A DNA stretch of 60,744 bases from Rouxiella silvae (GCF_002093625.1 NZ_MRWD01000031.1:1-60744); one strand, 5' to 3'; counted from the stretch's first letter, positions 8,882 through 18,699 are shown. Made by a program: numbers and translations. Notes: generated by a model from the sequence alone, not told the origin.

Positions 8882-9457
8882 ATGAAAAATGATGACCAAA
8901 ATGAGGATCTTCTTTTTTTTCAGGAAATGGCTGACGTACAGAAACTCTCAGATAATAATCAGGTTGTTTATTTAAAAAATCAGCATAAAACGGCCAAGGC
9001 GCAGGATCCTGAACTGACGCAGCCTGAAAATATTCTCACCACCGGCTTTTTAGATATTGTCGAATGCACCACTCCTCTTGAATACAAGCAGCCCGGCGTT
9101 CAGCAGGGCGTGCTCGACAAACTGCGGCAGGGTAAATATCCCCTTGAGGCCAGCCTTAATCTGTTACGCAAACCGGTAGAGACCTGTCGCCAAGAGTTGT
9201 TTAGCTTCTTTCTACAGGCACAGGCACACAGCCTGAGGACTTTGCTGGTGGTACACGGGCGTGGAAGACATGATCAAAGCCATGCCAATATCGTACGCAG
9301 CTACCTCGCTAAATGGCTGAAACAACTGGATCAGGTTCAGGCGTTTAGCGTGGCAATGGGCAAGGACGGCGGTGCGGGAGCCTGCTATATTGCTTTGAAA
9401 AAATCCGCCGAAGCCAAGCAGGAAAACTGGGAGCGGCATGCCAAACGCAGTCGTTAA
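8882..9457 (+). CDS. smrA: Smr-domain DNA nuclease SmrA
   Basis: SmrA (YdaL) is a small MutS-related domain protein with nicking endonuclease activity on DNA. The 191-residue product is near the E. coli length (187). The Smr domain occupies about residues 85-180, with the diagnostic LLVVHGRG near residue 121 and the downstream GGAGACYIAL. The start has GGGAGG at good spacing. It stands alone, divergent from the phosphatase gene. Confidence 0.93.
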   Translation: MKNDDQNEDLLFFQEMADVQKLSDNNQVVYLKNQHKTAKAQDPELTQPENILTTGFLDIVECTTPLEYKQPGVQQGVLDKLRQGKYPLEASLNLLRKPVETCRQELFSFFLQAQAHSLRTLLVVHGRGRHDQSHANIVRSYLAKWLKQLDQVQAFSVAMGKDGGAGACYIALKKSAEAKQENWERHAKRSR

Positions 9458-9528
9458 CTGTTTATTAAACGAAAGAAAAGTTAACGCAATACTGCGCTTG
9501 TTGTTAACGCCGGGTTTAGTTTGGGTTG

Positions 9529-9534
9529 TATAAT
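9529..9534 (+). promoter_or_regulatory. Possible -10 box for apbE
   Basis: TATAAT 57-62 bp upstream of the apbE ATG. No good -35 hexamer sits 16-18 bp upstream, so this is a weak prediction. Confidence 0.35.
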
Positions 9535-9590
9535 GTGGGCCGATAAATTTTGGTATCACATTAACCCTGCGTTTTGCTAAGTGAGTTTTA

Positions 9591-10637
9591 ATGTTGTTCA
9601 CACGTCACCTTCTTTCTGCACCTGCCCTTCTAGGCTGCGCGATTTTACTCAGCGCCTGCGGTCCAGACAAAGACGCGGCAACGTCCGTGGTTATTTCAGG
9701 TAAAACCATGGGCACTTATTATCGAGTCAGCGTGGTGGGGTTGGATAAAAGTCGTGAGCCGGAGTTGCGCCAGCAGATTGAAGCCCAGCTTAAAGAAGAC
9801 GACCACGAACTCTCGACCTATAAAGACGATTCCGTACTCTCACGCTTTAATCAATACACGGGTACGGAACCGCAGCCGATTAGCTCGGGAATGGCCGATG
9901 CGATTATTACTTCGCTGAGAGTCGGGCAGAAAACGGGAGGGGCGATGGATATTACCGTCGGTCCTCTGGTCAATCTCTGGGGATTTGGCCCGAATAAGGA
10001 GCCGATTAAGATGCCGACCCAGCAGCAAATTGATGCCGCTAAGGCCGAAATTGGCCTACAGCATCTTAAAGTGATTCAGCAGTACGACGGTGATTATCTG
10101 CAAAAAGATAAACCCGACATGTATGTCGATTTATCTACTGTAGGCGAAGGCTATGCCACGGACCACCTGGCGCGGCTGGTTGAGGCCAACGGGATTAGCA
10201 ATTATCTGGTGTCAGTCGGCGGTGCAGTGGTTTCTCGCGGTAAAAACCCGGAAGGTAAAACGTGGCAGGTAGCGATTCAAAAGCCGACCGATAAAGAAGA
10301 TGCGGTGCAGGCGATTGTCGATTTGCAGGGCATGGGCATCAGCACCTCGGGCAGCTATCGCAACTATTACGAACTCGACGGAAAACGCCTTTCGCACATC
10401 ATCGATCCCGCCACTGGACGTCCTATCACGCATAAACTGGTGTCGGCCACCGTCATTGCCTCTACCGCGCTGGAAGCCGACGGTTGGGACACTGGCCTGA
10501 TGGTGTTAGGGACTAAAAAGGCGTTGGCGCTGGCAGAGAAAGAGCATTTGGCGGTCTATTTAATCACCAAGGAAGGCGATGGATTTAAAACCACCATGAC
10601 CCCTCAATTCAAGGCCTACCTGCGCAAGGCCGACTGA
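9591..10637 (+). CDS. apbE: FAD:protein FMN transferase (ApbE lipoprotein)
   Basis: ApbE transfers FMN from FAD to threonine residues of target flavoproteins such as NqrB/C and RnfG/D in the periplasm. The 348-residue product has a lipoprotein signal with lipobox LSAC (Cys23). Family motifs follow in order: GKTMGTYYRV, MDITVGPLVNLWGFG, DLSTVGEGYATD, LVSVGGAVVSRG and HIIDPATG. The last three form the FAD/Mg site. It is a single gene after smrA. A 12-bp-stem hairpin lies 35 bp downstream. Confidence 0.95.
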   Translation: MLFTRHLLSAPALLGCAILLSACGPDKDAATSVVISGKTMGTYYRVSVVGLDKSREPELRQQIEAQLKEDDHELSTYKDDSVLSRFNQYTGTEPQPISSGMADAIITSLRVGQKTGGAMDITVGPLVNLWGFGPNKEPIKMPTQQQIDAAKAEIGLQHLKVIQQYDGDYLQKDKPDMYVDLSTVGEGYATDHLARLVEANGISNYLVSVGGAVVSRGKNPEGKTWQVAIQKPTDKEDAVQAIVDLQGMGISTSGSYRNYYELDGKRLSHIIDPATGRPITHKLVSATVIASTALEADGWDTGLMVLGTKKALALAEKEHLAVYLITKEGDGFKTTMTPQFKAYLRKAD

Positions 10638-10671
10638 TCGGCAGCATGATGTTCTAAGAACACTCTTAAAA

Positions 10672-10704
10672 AATAATCCGCAGTGCCTTTATCTGCGGGT
10701 TATT
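10672..10704. terminator. Hairpin after apbE
   Basis: AATAATCCGCAG (10672-10683) pairs with CTGCGGGTTATT (10693-10704), 12 bp with one G-U pair. The T-run lies on the minus-strand side, so its efficiency on the apbE transcript is doubtful. Confidence 0.5.
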
Positions 10705-10915
10705 AGCGTAACAAACCGATTTTTTTACAATTTACCTTTTGGTGGGGTCAGACAAGTTGGGCAGTATCTGTTGTCAGGGGAGCATTTTTTTCTTGGCATA
10801 TTCGTCCGTCACTGTTGTAAATTTGCTGTGAAAAAAGAGTTATCCCTACATTGTCTTCATCGATGCGGCCGTTTCTTTGCGTTGTTGAAGTCATAAACTC
10901 ATCTTTAAACGTTTT

Positions 10916-11770
10916 ATGGTCGTCATGTCATTTTTTTCCCGCGCTTTTCATTCAGGGTTTACCCGTCTCGCAGTTTCACTGTCTTTACTGTTGATCTGTT
11001 TCATTTCACTTAATGCCTCGGCTAAAACATTGCCGCGTATGCTTTCGCGTTCGGTGCTGGTTCTCAATGCATCCAACGGGCGGGTGCTTTACCAGAAAAA
11101 TACCGCCCGAGCTTACCCTATGGCGTCACTGACTAAGCTGATGACCGCCATGGTGGTTCTCGACAGTAAACAATCGTTGAGTCAACTAATCACGGTGACT
11201 TCCGCCGATCGAGACCTGCTTAAGCACACCCACTCACGGCTGACTATAGGTTCCACTCTGTCGCGCAGAGACATGCTGCATATTGCGCTGATGTCGTCAG
11301 AGAATCGCGCCGCCGCCGCGCTGAGTCGTTATTACCCAGGCGGTCGCCGCGCGTTTGTGCGCCAGATGAACCGTAAGGCTAAAGCCTACGGCATGCGCAA
11401 TACCCATTTTTACGATCCCACAGGCTTAACGCCGCGCAACACCTCGTCGGCGCATGACTTGGCGATTATGGCTAAACACGCTTATCGCTATGCGCTTATT
11501 CGTCAACTTTCAACCGACAAGCGCTATGTGGTGCATCCAGGGCGGGGTCAGCTGGTTTACCGCAGTTCGGACGGTCTGATAAACAATAAAACCTGGAATA
11601 TTGTTTTGCAGAAGACCGGTTTCACCGATCAGGCTGGGCATTGTCTTATCGTTTATACGCGAATAAAAGGCCAGGACGTGCTGATGATTATTGCCGGTGG
11701 GCCGCGCCGCTATTCTCATTACCACGATGCGCTTGGGCTAAAGGCGTGGTTGATGCACGGCAATCTTTAA
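10916..11770 (+). CDS. pbpG: D-alanyl-D-alanine endopeptidase PBP7
   Basis: A low-molecular-weight penicillin-binding protein that cleaves peptidoglycan cross-links in the periplasm. The 284-residue product carries an N-terminal signal sequence (hydrophobic core about 17-33, cleavage plausibly after ASA near 36). All three active-site motifs are present: SLTK (Ser71/Lys74), the SxN box in SSEN near 128, and KTG at 233-235. It is somewhat shorter than E. coli PbpG (about 310), mainly at the C-terminus. The start is ATG 10916, although a second Met at codon 4 is possible. It is convergent with glgX. Confidence 0.9.
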   Translation: MVVMSFFSRAFHSGFTRLAVSLSLLLICFISLNASAKTLPRMLSRSVLVLNASNGRVLYQKNTARAYPMASLTKLMTAMVVLDSKQSLSQLITVTSADRDLLKHTHSRLTIGSTLSRRDMLHIALMSSENRAAAALSRYYPGGRRAFVRQMNRKAKAYGMRNTHFYDPTGLTPRNTSSAHDLAIMAKHAYRYALIRQLSTDKRYVVHPGRGQLVYRSSDGLINNKTWNIVLQKTGFTDQAGHCLIVYTRIKGQDVLMIIAGGPRRYSHYHDALGLKAWLMHGNL

Positions 11771-11795
11771 ACGCCCGTTTAACAAACCGGGCGTT
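11770..11795. terminator. Hairpin between convergent pbpG and glgX
   Basis: AACGCCCG (11770-11777, starting in the pbpG stop codon) pairs with CGGGCGTT (11788-11795). Only short T-runs flank it, so it is a modest bidirectional terminator candidate. Confidence 0.55.
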
Positions 11796-11815
11796 ATCTG
11801 ATGGGGGACGAGGGG

Positions 11816-14089
11816 TTACTTGGACAGACCGATCAGTTCAAATAGCACCACTGTGCGCGAGGGGCAGATGTATTCACGGCCAAAGTCAAAGTTGTGCTCG
11901 TTGATGTCGTCTGGCTGGAAGGTGTCAAGAATGTGCCGCCAACTTTCCCCATGTGCGACGCAGGGCAACGAAAAGACCACCTCCTCGTGCGCGGCATTAA
12001 ACAGCAGCAAAATAGTGCTCAGCGAACCATAGCGAATCAATCCGGTAGGCTGAGCACGACCGTCAAGCAGCATACCAATGCTTTTTGCATGTGGATCGCC
12101 CCACGCCTTGCCGGTCATTTCGTCGCCGTTGGGCTGAAACCAGCTCACATCCCTTACCTCCAGCTTTTCATGCAGTTCGCCGGTGAGAAAGCGACCACGG
12201 TGCAGAATAGGAAATCGCCTGCGCAAAGCGATGAGTCGATAGGTGAATAAAATCAGTGATTTACCTTTGTCCTGAATGTTCCAGTTAACCCAGGCAATCG
12301 GCGTGTCCTGACAGTAGACATTATTGTTACCGTTTTGCGAACGGGCGAATTCATCGCCGGCGAGCAGCATCGGCGTTCCCTGCGAGAAGAACAGCGTGGC
12401 CAGCATGTTGCGCATTTGTCGCACCCGCAGTTCGTTAATCGTCGGATCGTCAGTTGGGCCTTCAACGCCGTAGTTGGCTGAAATATTGTTATCGGTGCCG
12501 TCCTTGCTGTCCTCGCCGTTTTGCTCATTGTGCTTGTCCTGATAAGAAACCAGGTCATTGAGGGTGAAGCCGTCGTGCGCAGTGATAAAGTTTACCGAGG
12601 CGTAAGGCTTGCGGCCACGATGGTTGAAGAGATCAGCCGACCCGGAGAGGCGGGTGGTAAAGTCTGCGAGCTGGCCTTCGTCACCGCGCCAGAATTTGCG
12701 CACCGAATCGCGAAAACGATCGTTCCATTCAACCCAACCGGGTGGGAATCCACCGACCTGATAGCCGCCGGGGCCACAGTCCCAGGGCTCTGCAATCAGT
12801 TTGCACTGGCTCAACACGGGGTCTTGACGGCAGGTGTCAAGAAAACCGCAGCCCTCGTCGAAACCATAGCTTTCGCGTCCCAGAATGGTGGCCAGGTCGA
12901 AGCGGAAGCCGTCAACCTGCATTTCTGTGGCCCAGTAGCGCAGAGAATCGGTCACCATTTGCAGCACGCGCGGATGGCTCAGGTTAAGCGTGTTGCCCGT
13001 GCCGGTGTCGTTAATGTAGTAACGCTTGTTTTCCGGCATCAGGCGATAATAACTCGCGTTATCAATGCCTTTAAATGAGAGTGTTGGACCCAGCTCATTA
13101 CCTTCCGCAGTGTGGTTATACACCACATCGAGAATCACTTCGATTTCAGCCGCGTGCAGCGTGGCAATCATCTGCTTGAACTCATTCACCGTGTGAGTCG
13201 CCATATACTGCGGATGCGGCGCAAAAAAACTCAGGGTGTTGTAGCCCCAAAAGTTATGCAAACCCTTGTCTTGCAAATGACGGTCATCGGTAAAGGCGTG
13301 TATCGGCATCAGCTCTATCGACGTCACCCCCAACGACTTAATGTAATCCACTATTTGCGGCGTAGTCATTGCTGAAAAAGTGCCGCGAAGGTGTTCGGGA
13401 ACCGCAGGGTGGCGCATGGTGTAGCCGCGCACATGGGTCTCATAAATAATGGTGTGTTCCCACGGAACCGGATTTTTTCGTGAGCGGGACCATGAAAAGG
13501 CAGGGTCGATAACGCGGCATTTCGGTAAAAACGCCGCGCTGTCGCGGTCATCAATATGCAGGTCTTTCTTGTCGCTTTCCATATCGTAGGCGAAGAGGGC
13601 ATCGTCCCATTTTAAATCGCCGATGATTTGTTTCGCATATGGGTCCAACAGGAGCTTGGCGGGGTTAAAACGGTGGCCGTCGTGTGGCGCATACGGGCCG
13701 TGAACGCGGTAGCCGTAAAGCAAACCGGGTCGGGCATCGGGCAGATACCCGTGCCACACTTCATCAGTATATTCAGGAAGCTCAATACGGTCGTACTCTT
13801 CGCCCTGGTCGTTGAAAAGGCACAGCTCAACTTTAGTCGCATTGGCTGAAAACAGTGCAAAATTCACCCCCAGACCGTCCCAAGTGGCACCCAGCGGTAC
13901 CGGTAATCCTTCGCGAACGCGGGTTTTATGGTCGCTGTCGAAATCCTTGACCCTTTCTCCATCACTGTAGGGATAAATTAGACGTACGCCCTGGTCTGAA
14001 ACTTCAACGTCTACGGCTCTTTGGGGTTTACTTGCAGTCTCGACTGTTGCGGTTGGTTTAACCGATTTCTTAGGTGGGGCTTTGGCCAT
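11816..14089 (-). CDS. glgX: Glycogen debranching enzyme (GlgX/TreX-type isoamylase)
   Basis: A GH13 enzyme hydrolysing alpha-1,6 branches of glycogen or limit dextrins. The 757-residue product has an N-terminal CBM48-like domain (GATWDGLGVNFALFSANAT near 68), then the catalytic barrel: DVVYNHTAEG, DGFRFDLA (nucleophile Asp), IAEPWD (acid Glu) and ITAHDG (stabilising Asp). A lysine/threonine-rich N-terminal tail of about 55 residues makes it longer than E. coli GlgX (657). ATG 14089 (MAKAPPKK) is chosen over an upstream TTG. No glgBCAP genes lie nearby, so this is a stand-alone debranching enzyme, perhaps linked to trehalose or maltodextrin rather than the glg operon. Confidence 0.9.
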   Translation of the reverse strand: MAKAPPKKSVKPTATVETASKPQRAVDVEVSDQGVRLIYPYSDGERVKDFDSDHKTRVREGLPVPLGATWDGLGVNFALFSANATKVELCLFNDQGEEYDRIELPEYTDEVWHGYLPDARPGLLYGYRVHGPYAPHDGHRFNPAKLLLDPYAKQIIGDLKWDDALFAYDMESDKKDLHIDDRDSAAFLPKCRVIDPAFSWSRSRKNPVPWEHTIIYETHVRGYTMRHPAVPEHLRGTFSAMTTPQIVDYIKSLGVTSIELMPIHAFTDDRHLQDKGLHNFWGYNTLSFFAPHPQYMATHTVNEFKQMIATLHAAEIEVILDVVYNHTAEGNELGPTLSFKGIDNASYYRLMPENKRYYINDTGTGNTLNLSHPRVLQMVTDSLRYWATEMQVDGFRFDLATILGRESYGFDEGCGFLDTCRQDPVLSQCKLIAEPWDCGPGGYQVGGFPPGWVEWNDRFRDSVRKFWRGDEGQLADFTTRLSGSADLFNHRGRKPYASVNFITAHDGFTLNDLVSYQDKHNEQNGEDSKDGTDNNISANYGVEGPTDDPTINELRVRQMRNMLATLFFSQGTPMLLAGDEFARSQNGNNNVYCQDTPIAWVNWNIQDKGKSLILFTYRLIALRRRFPILHRGRFLTGELHEKLEVRDVSWFQPNGDEMTGKAWGDPHAKSIGMLLDGRAQPTGLIRYGSLSTILLLFNAAHEEVVFSLPCVAHGESWRHILDTFQPDDINEHNFDFGREYICPSRTVVLFELIGLSK

Positions 14090-14317
14090 CGTCAGGTGAT
14101 CTCCGAGAGAGGTTACGAACAATAATGTGCAAAGCGCATCTCTGGAGTGTAGACGATGTGGATTAAACGCACCTTGAAACAGATGTTCTCGCTGAAAAGC
14201 TGTACAAGTTGAAGTTGTTACATGATAGTAAATAGCCTGCTAGTTATCATTTTACAGGGCTGAAATCAGCCTTGTTTTGGCGCGGTTGCGTCTGTTTTTC
14301 ACCTGAGGGGAGTCGTG

Positions 14318-15265
14318 ATGAAAATAGCTTTGTTGTGCCATATTGAACCCGATACTGGCTATCCAGCACAGTTTGAGGCCGCAGGATTTACCCTTTATTA
14401 CGCCACGACCGCCGACCAGCGTGCCAGTCTCGATCCTAAAATTGCGGCTGAAATTCGCGCGGTGCTCACCGTGGGCTCAATTGGATTATCGGCGGCAGAG
14501 ATGGACAGCCTGCCGAATCTGGAGATTATCTGCGCGCAGGGGGTAGGTTTCGAGCTTATTGACACGGAGGCGGCTAAGGCGCGAAATATTCAGGTAACAC
14601 ATGGTCCAGGAACCAATAATTCGGCGGTGGCTGACCATACTTTGGCGCTAATGCTGGCCATCACCCGCAGCGTTTCCTATCTCGACCACCGCGTTCGCAC
14701 CGGTAAATGGACGCAGTCCCGCATCACTCTGCCCGGCATGTTTGGCAAAAAACTGGGCATTATCGGCATGGGCAATATTGGTCATCAAATTGCGCAGCGC
14801 TGCGCCGGGGGTTTTAATATGCCGGTTGGCTATTTTAATCGCCGTCAGATGACTGACAGCCCGTGGCAATATTTCGAGAGCCGACAGGCACTGGCAAAAT
14901 GGGCCGATTATCTGGTGGTCGCCACGCCCGGCGGTAAAGATACCTTAAAATTGGTTGATGCCGACGTGCTGCGCGAGCTGGGTCCTGACGGATATCTCAT
15001 TAATATTGCGCGCGGGACGGTGGTAGACACGACGGCACTAATAGAAAGCCTAAGGACCGACAGCATTGCCGGTGCGGCACTCGACGTCATTGACGGCGAA
15101 CCTGAAGTCCCCGTCGAAATGATTTCGATGATTAAAAACTTGGTCCTCACGCCGCATACGGCAGGGCGTTCACCGGAGGCGATGGACAATATGATGAAGC
15201 TGGTTTTAGCTAACCTTGCAGCACACTTTGGCGGTAAAGCTGTTTTAACACCGGTTAAGGCGTAG
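14318..15265 (+). CDS. D-isomer-specific 2-hydroxyacid dehydrogenase
   Basis: An NAD(P)-dependent dehydrogenase of the GhrA/GhrB/hydroxypyruvate reductase class, reducing 2-ketoacids such as glyoxylate or hydroxypyruvate. The 315-residue product has the nucleotide-binding GIIGMGNIG near 147, catalytic Arg in NIARGTVVD, catalytic Glu in DVIDGEPEVP and catalytic His in LTPHTAG. The start could be GTG 14315 or ATG 14318; GAGGGGAG fits either, and ATG is preferred. It is divergent from glgX and precedes cbl in the same direction after 133 bp, but shows no clear functional link. Substrate is unassigned. Confidence 0.85.
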   Translation: MKIALLCHIEPDTGYPAQFEAAGFTLYYATTADQRASLDPKIAAEIRAVLTVGSIGLSAAEMDSLPNLEIICAQGVGFELIDTEAAKARNIQVTHGPGTNNSAVADHTLALMLAITRSVSYLDHRVRTGKWTQSRITLPGMFGKKLGIIGMGNIGHQIAQRCAGGFNMPVGYFNRRQMTDSPWQYFESRQALAKWADYLVVATPGGKDTLKLVDADVLRELGPDGYLINIARGTVVDTTALIESLRTDSIAGAALDVIDGEPEVPVEMISMIKNLVLTPHTAGRSPEAMDNMMKLVLANLAAHFGGKAVLTPVKA

Positions 15266-15348
15266 TCCAAAATAGGCGTTTTCGCATAACAAAAGTGCCC
15301 TTATTAGGAAAAAGCATAAGTAACGGTTTTTTCGTATTTGTCCTAAAG

Positions 15349-15364
15349 GTTACGAGAACGTAAC
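15349..15364. promoter_or_regulatory. Palindrome GTTACG-N4-CGTAAC upstream of cbl
   Basis: A perfect 6-bp inverted repeat with a 4-bp spacer, 35-50 bp upstream of the cbl start codon. Another GTAACG lies at 15320-15325. This position suits an operator at the cbl promoter. Which regulator binds (CysB, Cbl itself or another) is not known. Confidence 0.45.
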
Positions 15365-15398
15365 AATAGGCATCATGGAAAACTAATAGGGGTGCACG

Positions 15399-16361
15399 GT
15401 GAATTTCCAACAGCTAAAAATTATACGGGAATCAGCGCGCTGCAATTACAACCTGACTGAAGTCTCAAACATGCTTTTTACTTCACAGTCAGGGGTCAGC
15501 CGCCATATTCGCGAGCTTGAAGACGAGCTCGGGGTTGAAATATTTATTCGTCGCGGTAAGCGGTTATTGGGACTTACCGAGCCGGGTAAAGAGCTGCTGT
15601 CCGTAGCCGAGCGAATCCTCAACGAAGCGCAAAATATCCGTCGTTTGGCCGACATTTTCTCGAAAGAGGATGCCGGTGTATTAACGATTGCTACCACTCA
15701 TACCCAGGCTCGCTACAGTTTGCCTCGGGTTATTAAAGCGTTTCGCGCGGTTTATCCGGCCGTGCGACTTGAGCTGCATCAGGGTTCGCCACAGGAAGTG
15801 CTGGCGATGCTGCTTAGCGGGCAGGCTGACGTCGCGATAGCCAGTGAGAAGCTGATTAATGACCCTTCAGTGGCGTCATTCCCTTATTACCGTTGGCATC
15901 ACGCCGTTTTGGTTCCAGACGGTCATCCGCTGCTTGAGCAGCAGCCGGTAACTTTGCAGCAGCTCAGCGAATACTCGCTGGTCACTTATCGTCAGGGCAT
16001 TACCGGCCGTTCGCGTGTTGACAGCGCCTTTGAGCAAAACGGGCTTAATCCTGACATCGTACTCAGTGCGCAGGACTCGGACGTGATTAAAACTTACGTT
16101 GAGTTAGGGTTAGGGGTGGGGATTCTGGCGGATAAAGCCTTTGATGCCGACCGGGATCGTGGCCTACAGCTTATTAATGCAGAACATCTGTTTGAGTCAA
16201 ATACCGTTTGGCTTGGCCTCAAACGCTCGCAGTTACAACGTAACTATGTTTGGCGTTTCATCGAGTTGTGTAATCAAAGCCTGTCGATTAATGAAATCAA
16301 AGAGAAGGTTTTCAAACAGCCGCAGAGTGATAGCGATGTGGTGATTGATTACCAAATCTAG
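15399..16361 (+). CDS. cbl: LysR-type regulator Cbl (CysB-like)
   Basis: Cbl activates genes for use of alternative sulfur sources (ssu, tau) during sulfate limitation, with adenosine phosphosulfate as anti-inducer in E. coli. The 320-residue product closely matches E. coli Cbl from the start (MNFQQLKIIRE) through the helix-turn-helix (LTEVSNMLFTSQSGVSRHIREL) to the shared C-terminal VIDYQI. The effector-site TTHTQARYSLP is conserved. It starts with GTG. The SsuD-like monooxygenase and rhodanese genes 1.2-3.9 kb downstream are plausible targets. Confidence 0.95.
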   Translation: MNFQQLKIIRESARCNYNLTEVSNMLFTSQSGVSRHIRELEDELGVEIFIRRGKRLLGLTEPGKELLSVAERILNEAQNIRRLADIFSKEDAGVLTIATTHTQARYSLPRVIKAFRAVYPAVRLELHQGSPQEVLAMLLSGQADVAIASEKLINDPSVASFPYYRWHHAVLVPDGHPLLEQQPVTLQQLSEYSLVTYRQGITGRSRVDSAFEQNGLNPDIVLSAQDSDVIKTYVELGLGVGILADKAFDADRDRGLQLINAEHLFESNTVWLGLKRSQLQRNYVWRFIELCNQSLSINEIKEKVFKQPQSDSDVVIDYQI

Positions 16362-16537
16362 ATTTTTGATTGGGTTTTACTGGCAAATTTGAGTTTAAGG
16401 GCATGCGCTGCGCCTACTGGGCCACCACCCAGTGCGCAAAGCGTATACCTTTGATGTTAAAATTTTCCCCGTTTGCCTCAAACCCCACTTCGCATCACCA
16501 CTCCGGTGAGGTATAGTCCGCTTTTTCTGGAGAAAAC

Positions 16538-17410
16538 ATGCTGACCAACTCATCTATTCGCCTTAACAAATATATCAGTGAGAGCGGCATCTGTTCTCGC
16601 CGTGACGCCGATCGTTACGTCGAACAGGGCAACGTTTTCATTAACGGTAAGCGTGCCGCAGTCGGTGATCAGGTTTTCCCAGGTGACGTTGTCAAAGTTA
16701 ATGGGCAGCTTATCGAACCGCGTGATGAAGAAGATCTGGTGCTTATCGCCTTGAATAAGCCGGTGGGTATTATCACCACCATGGAAGAGGGCGAACGTGA
16801 TAACATCAGTGATTATGTCAACCACAGCAAGCGCGTTTTCCCGATTGGACGTCTGGATAAAGACTCTCAAGGGCTGATTTTTCTCACCAATCACGGTGAC
16901 TTGGTCAACAAAATTCTGCGCGCCGGTAACAATCACGAAAAAGAGTACTTGGTTACGGTAAATAAGCCGATTACTGACGAGTTCATTCAGGGCTTGAGCG
17001 CCGGTGTGCCCATGCTGGGAACCGTCACCAAAAAATGTAAAGTGAAGAAAGAAGCGCCAATGGTGTTTCGCATCACGCTGGTGCAGGGGCTTAACCGTCA
17101 GATTCGCCGTATGTGTAAACATTTTGGTTTTGAAGTGACCAAGCTTGAACGCACGCGCATCATGAACGTTAATCTCAAAGGGTTGCCGCTGGGAGAATGG
17201 CGCGACCTGACCGACGACGAACTGATAGAGTTGTTTAAGCTGATTGAAAACTCATCGTCCGAAGATAAACCGGCTAAAAAAGCGCCGGCCAAAACCGCTG
17301 CCGTTAAAAAAACCAGCATCAGCAAGCCAAAAACGGCTGAAAAGCCCGATGGCAACGCCTCATCCCGCAAACGTTTTGCCCAAGCTGGTCGTAAGAAAAA
17401 AGGGCGTTAA
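16538..17410 (+). CDS. rluF: 23S rRNA pseudouridine(2604) synthase
   Basis: RluF (YjbC) makes pseudouridine at U2604, and U2605 in part, of 23S rRNA. The 290-residue product has an N-terminal S4 RNA-binding domain ([21 protein letters not shown], about 8-60) and the RsuA-family catalytic motif [10 protein letters not shown] near 104 with the catalytic Asp. NRQIRRMC follows near 188. The C-terminal 45 residues are Lys/Ala/Pro-rich and basic, as in E. coli RluF. The start has GGAG at good spacing. In E. coli the next gene is yjbD; here it is 2.9 kb further on. Confidence 0.95.
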   Translation: MLTNSSIRLNKYISESGICSRRDADRYVEQGNVFINGKRAAVGDQVFPGDVVKVNGQLIEPRDEEDLVLIALNKPVGIITTMEEGERDNISDYVNHSKRVFPIGRLDKDSQGLIFLTNHGDLVNKILRAGNNHEKEYLVTVNKPITDEFIQGLSAGVPMLGTVTKKCKVKKEAPMVFRITLVQGLNRQIRRMCKHFGFEVTKLERTRIMNVNLKGLPLGEWRDLTDDELIELFKLIENSSSEDKPAKKAPAKTAAVKKTSISKPKTAEKPDGNASSRKRFAQAGRKKKGR

Positions 17411-17586
17411 TCCCCTTATCACAGGCTGTCACCTACCCTAAAAGGACAGAGGCCCCGAGCCGCTGTCCTCAGTCAGTGCAAAACAGTTATTAACGGTCCT
17501 CTTAACATCAATCGCCTACGGCGGCAGTTTTTGCTGCGCCCGTAAGACAGCTTGGCTGATTCTGGTGGAAATCCGATAACTTTCCC

Positions 17587-18699
17587 TTACCATTGTGCGT
17601 GCGATGTAGGGAGTCGATTTTTAAGCGCCACCTGCTCGCGTGCGGAAATTTTTTGACGCGTTAACGGGATCAGTTCACGTCCATATTCCGTGGCGTCGTT
17701 CAGTGGATCAAATCCGCGGATCAGGAATGTTTCGATCCCCAAATCGTAGTATTTCAGCAGTGCATCAGAGACTTGATCCGGCGTGCCGACTAACGCCGTC
17801 GAGTTGTAGCCTCCGCCCACCAGCGCGGCAATGCCGGTCCACAAATTGTCGTCGAGGCGGTCACCCTGTGCCACGGCCAGCTGTAACCGCTGAGCCCCTA
17901 CACTTTGTGGCTTGGGTTTACCTAAACTGAAGGTACTTTGCGCCAGCTGGGCTTTGGTTTGCGCGCGAATAGCTTCGGCCTTTTCCCAGGCCTCGGCCTC
18001 AGTGCGGCCAAGAATAGGGCGAAAGGAGATGCTAAAACCTACCTCTCGCTGATAGCGTGCCGCCTCGGCCTTAACGGCTTTCACCGTTTCAGCCGCGCTT
18101 GCCAGCGGTTCGCCCCACAGAGCAAATACGTCAGCGTGCTTGCCTGCGACACGCATGGCGTCGTCTGACGAACCGCCAAAATAGACTGGCAAATATGCCT
18201 GATAAGGTTTGATGGCGGTAAAAGCGTTTTCAGCCTGATAAAATTCGCCGCGATGGTCGTATCCTTCGCTGGAGTACCAACTTTTTTTCACCACCTGTAA
18301 AAACTCTTCCGTGCGCGCATAGCGGCGAGACTTTTCGAGAAAATCACCGTCGCGACGTTGTTCTGCGTCGCTGCCACCGCTGATAATATGCACCGCCAGG
18401 CGACCGTCGAGCAGGTTATCCAGCGTTGCCAACTTGCGCGCGGCCAAGGTTGGTTCAACAAAGCCGGGGCGATGCGCCAACAAAAATTTAAGGGTAGAGG
18501 TGTGGGCACCCGCATGGGCGGCGACTAAAAAACCGTCTGGCTGATCGGACCAATATCCCACCAGAATCCGGTCAAATCCGGCCTTTTCATGAGCCTTGGC
18601 GAAATCTGCAATGTACTGTTTGTCGAATACCGGTCCGGTGGCAGGAATAATTTCCGAGGATAAACGATGGCCGATCATACCAATGAACTGGACGCTCAT
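17587..18699 (-). CDS. SsuD-like FMNH2-dependent alkanesulfonate monooxygenase
   Basis: A luciferase-like two-component monooxygenase resembling SsuD, which releases sulfite from alkanesulfonates using FMNH2 supplied by a reductase. The 370-residue product shows SsuD-family features: GFDRILVGYW near the N-terminus, LAHRPGFVEPTLAARKLATLD, GRLAVHIISGGSDAEQRRDGDFL, and VYFGGSSDDAMRVAGKHADVF. The start at 18699 has AGGAG eight bases upstream; an earlier GTG at 18708 lacks one. No reductase (SsuE-like) or SsuABC transporter is in the window, so it relies on partners elsewhere. It is divergent from the rhodanese gene. The exact substrate (alkanesulfonate or another organosulfur compound) is inferred from the family only. 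Confidence 0.83.
   Translation of the reverse strand: MSVQFIGMIGHRLSSEIIPATGPVFDKQYIADFAKAHEKAGFDRILVGYWSDQPDGFLVAAHAGAHTSTLKFLLAHRPGFVEPTLAARKLATLDNLLDGRLAVHIISGGSDAEQRRDGDFLEKSRRYARTEEFLQVVKKSWYSSEGYDHRGEFYQAENAFTAIKPYQAYLPVYFGGSSDDAMRVAGKHADVFALWGEPLASAAETVKAVKAEAARYQREVGFSISFRPILGRTEAEAWEKAEAIRAQTKAQLAQSTFSLGKPKPQSVGAQRLQLAVAQGDRLDDNLWTGIAALVGGGYNSTALVGTPDQVSDALLKYYDLGIETFLIRGFDPLNDATEYGRELIPLTRQKISAREQVALKNRLPTSHAQW

Noticed and set aside
17443-17469. Terminator after rluF
   Set aside because: AGGACAG and CTGTCCT can pair over 7 bp but the loop is long and no T-run follows.
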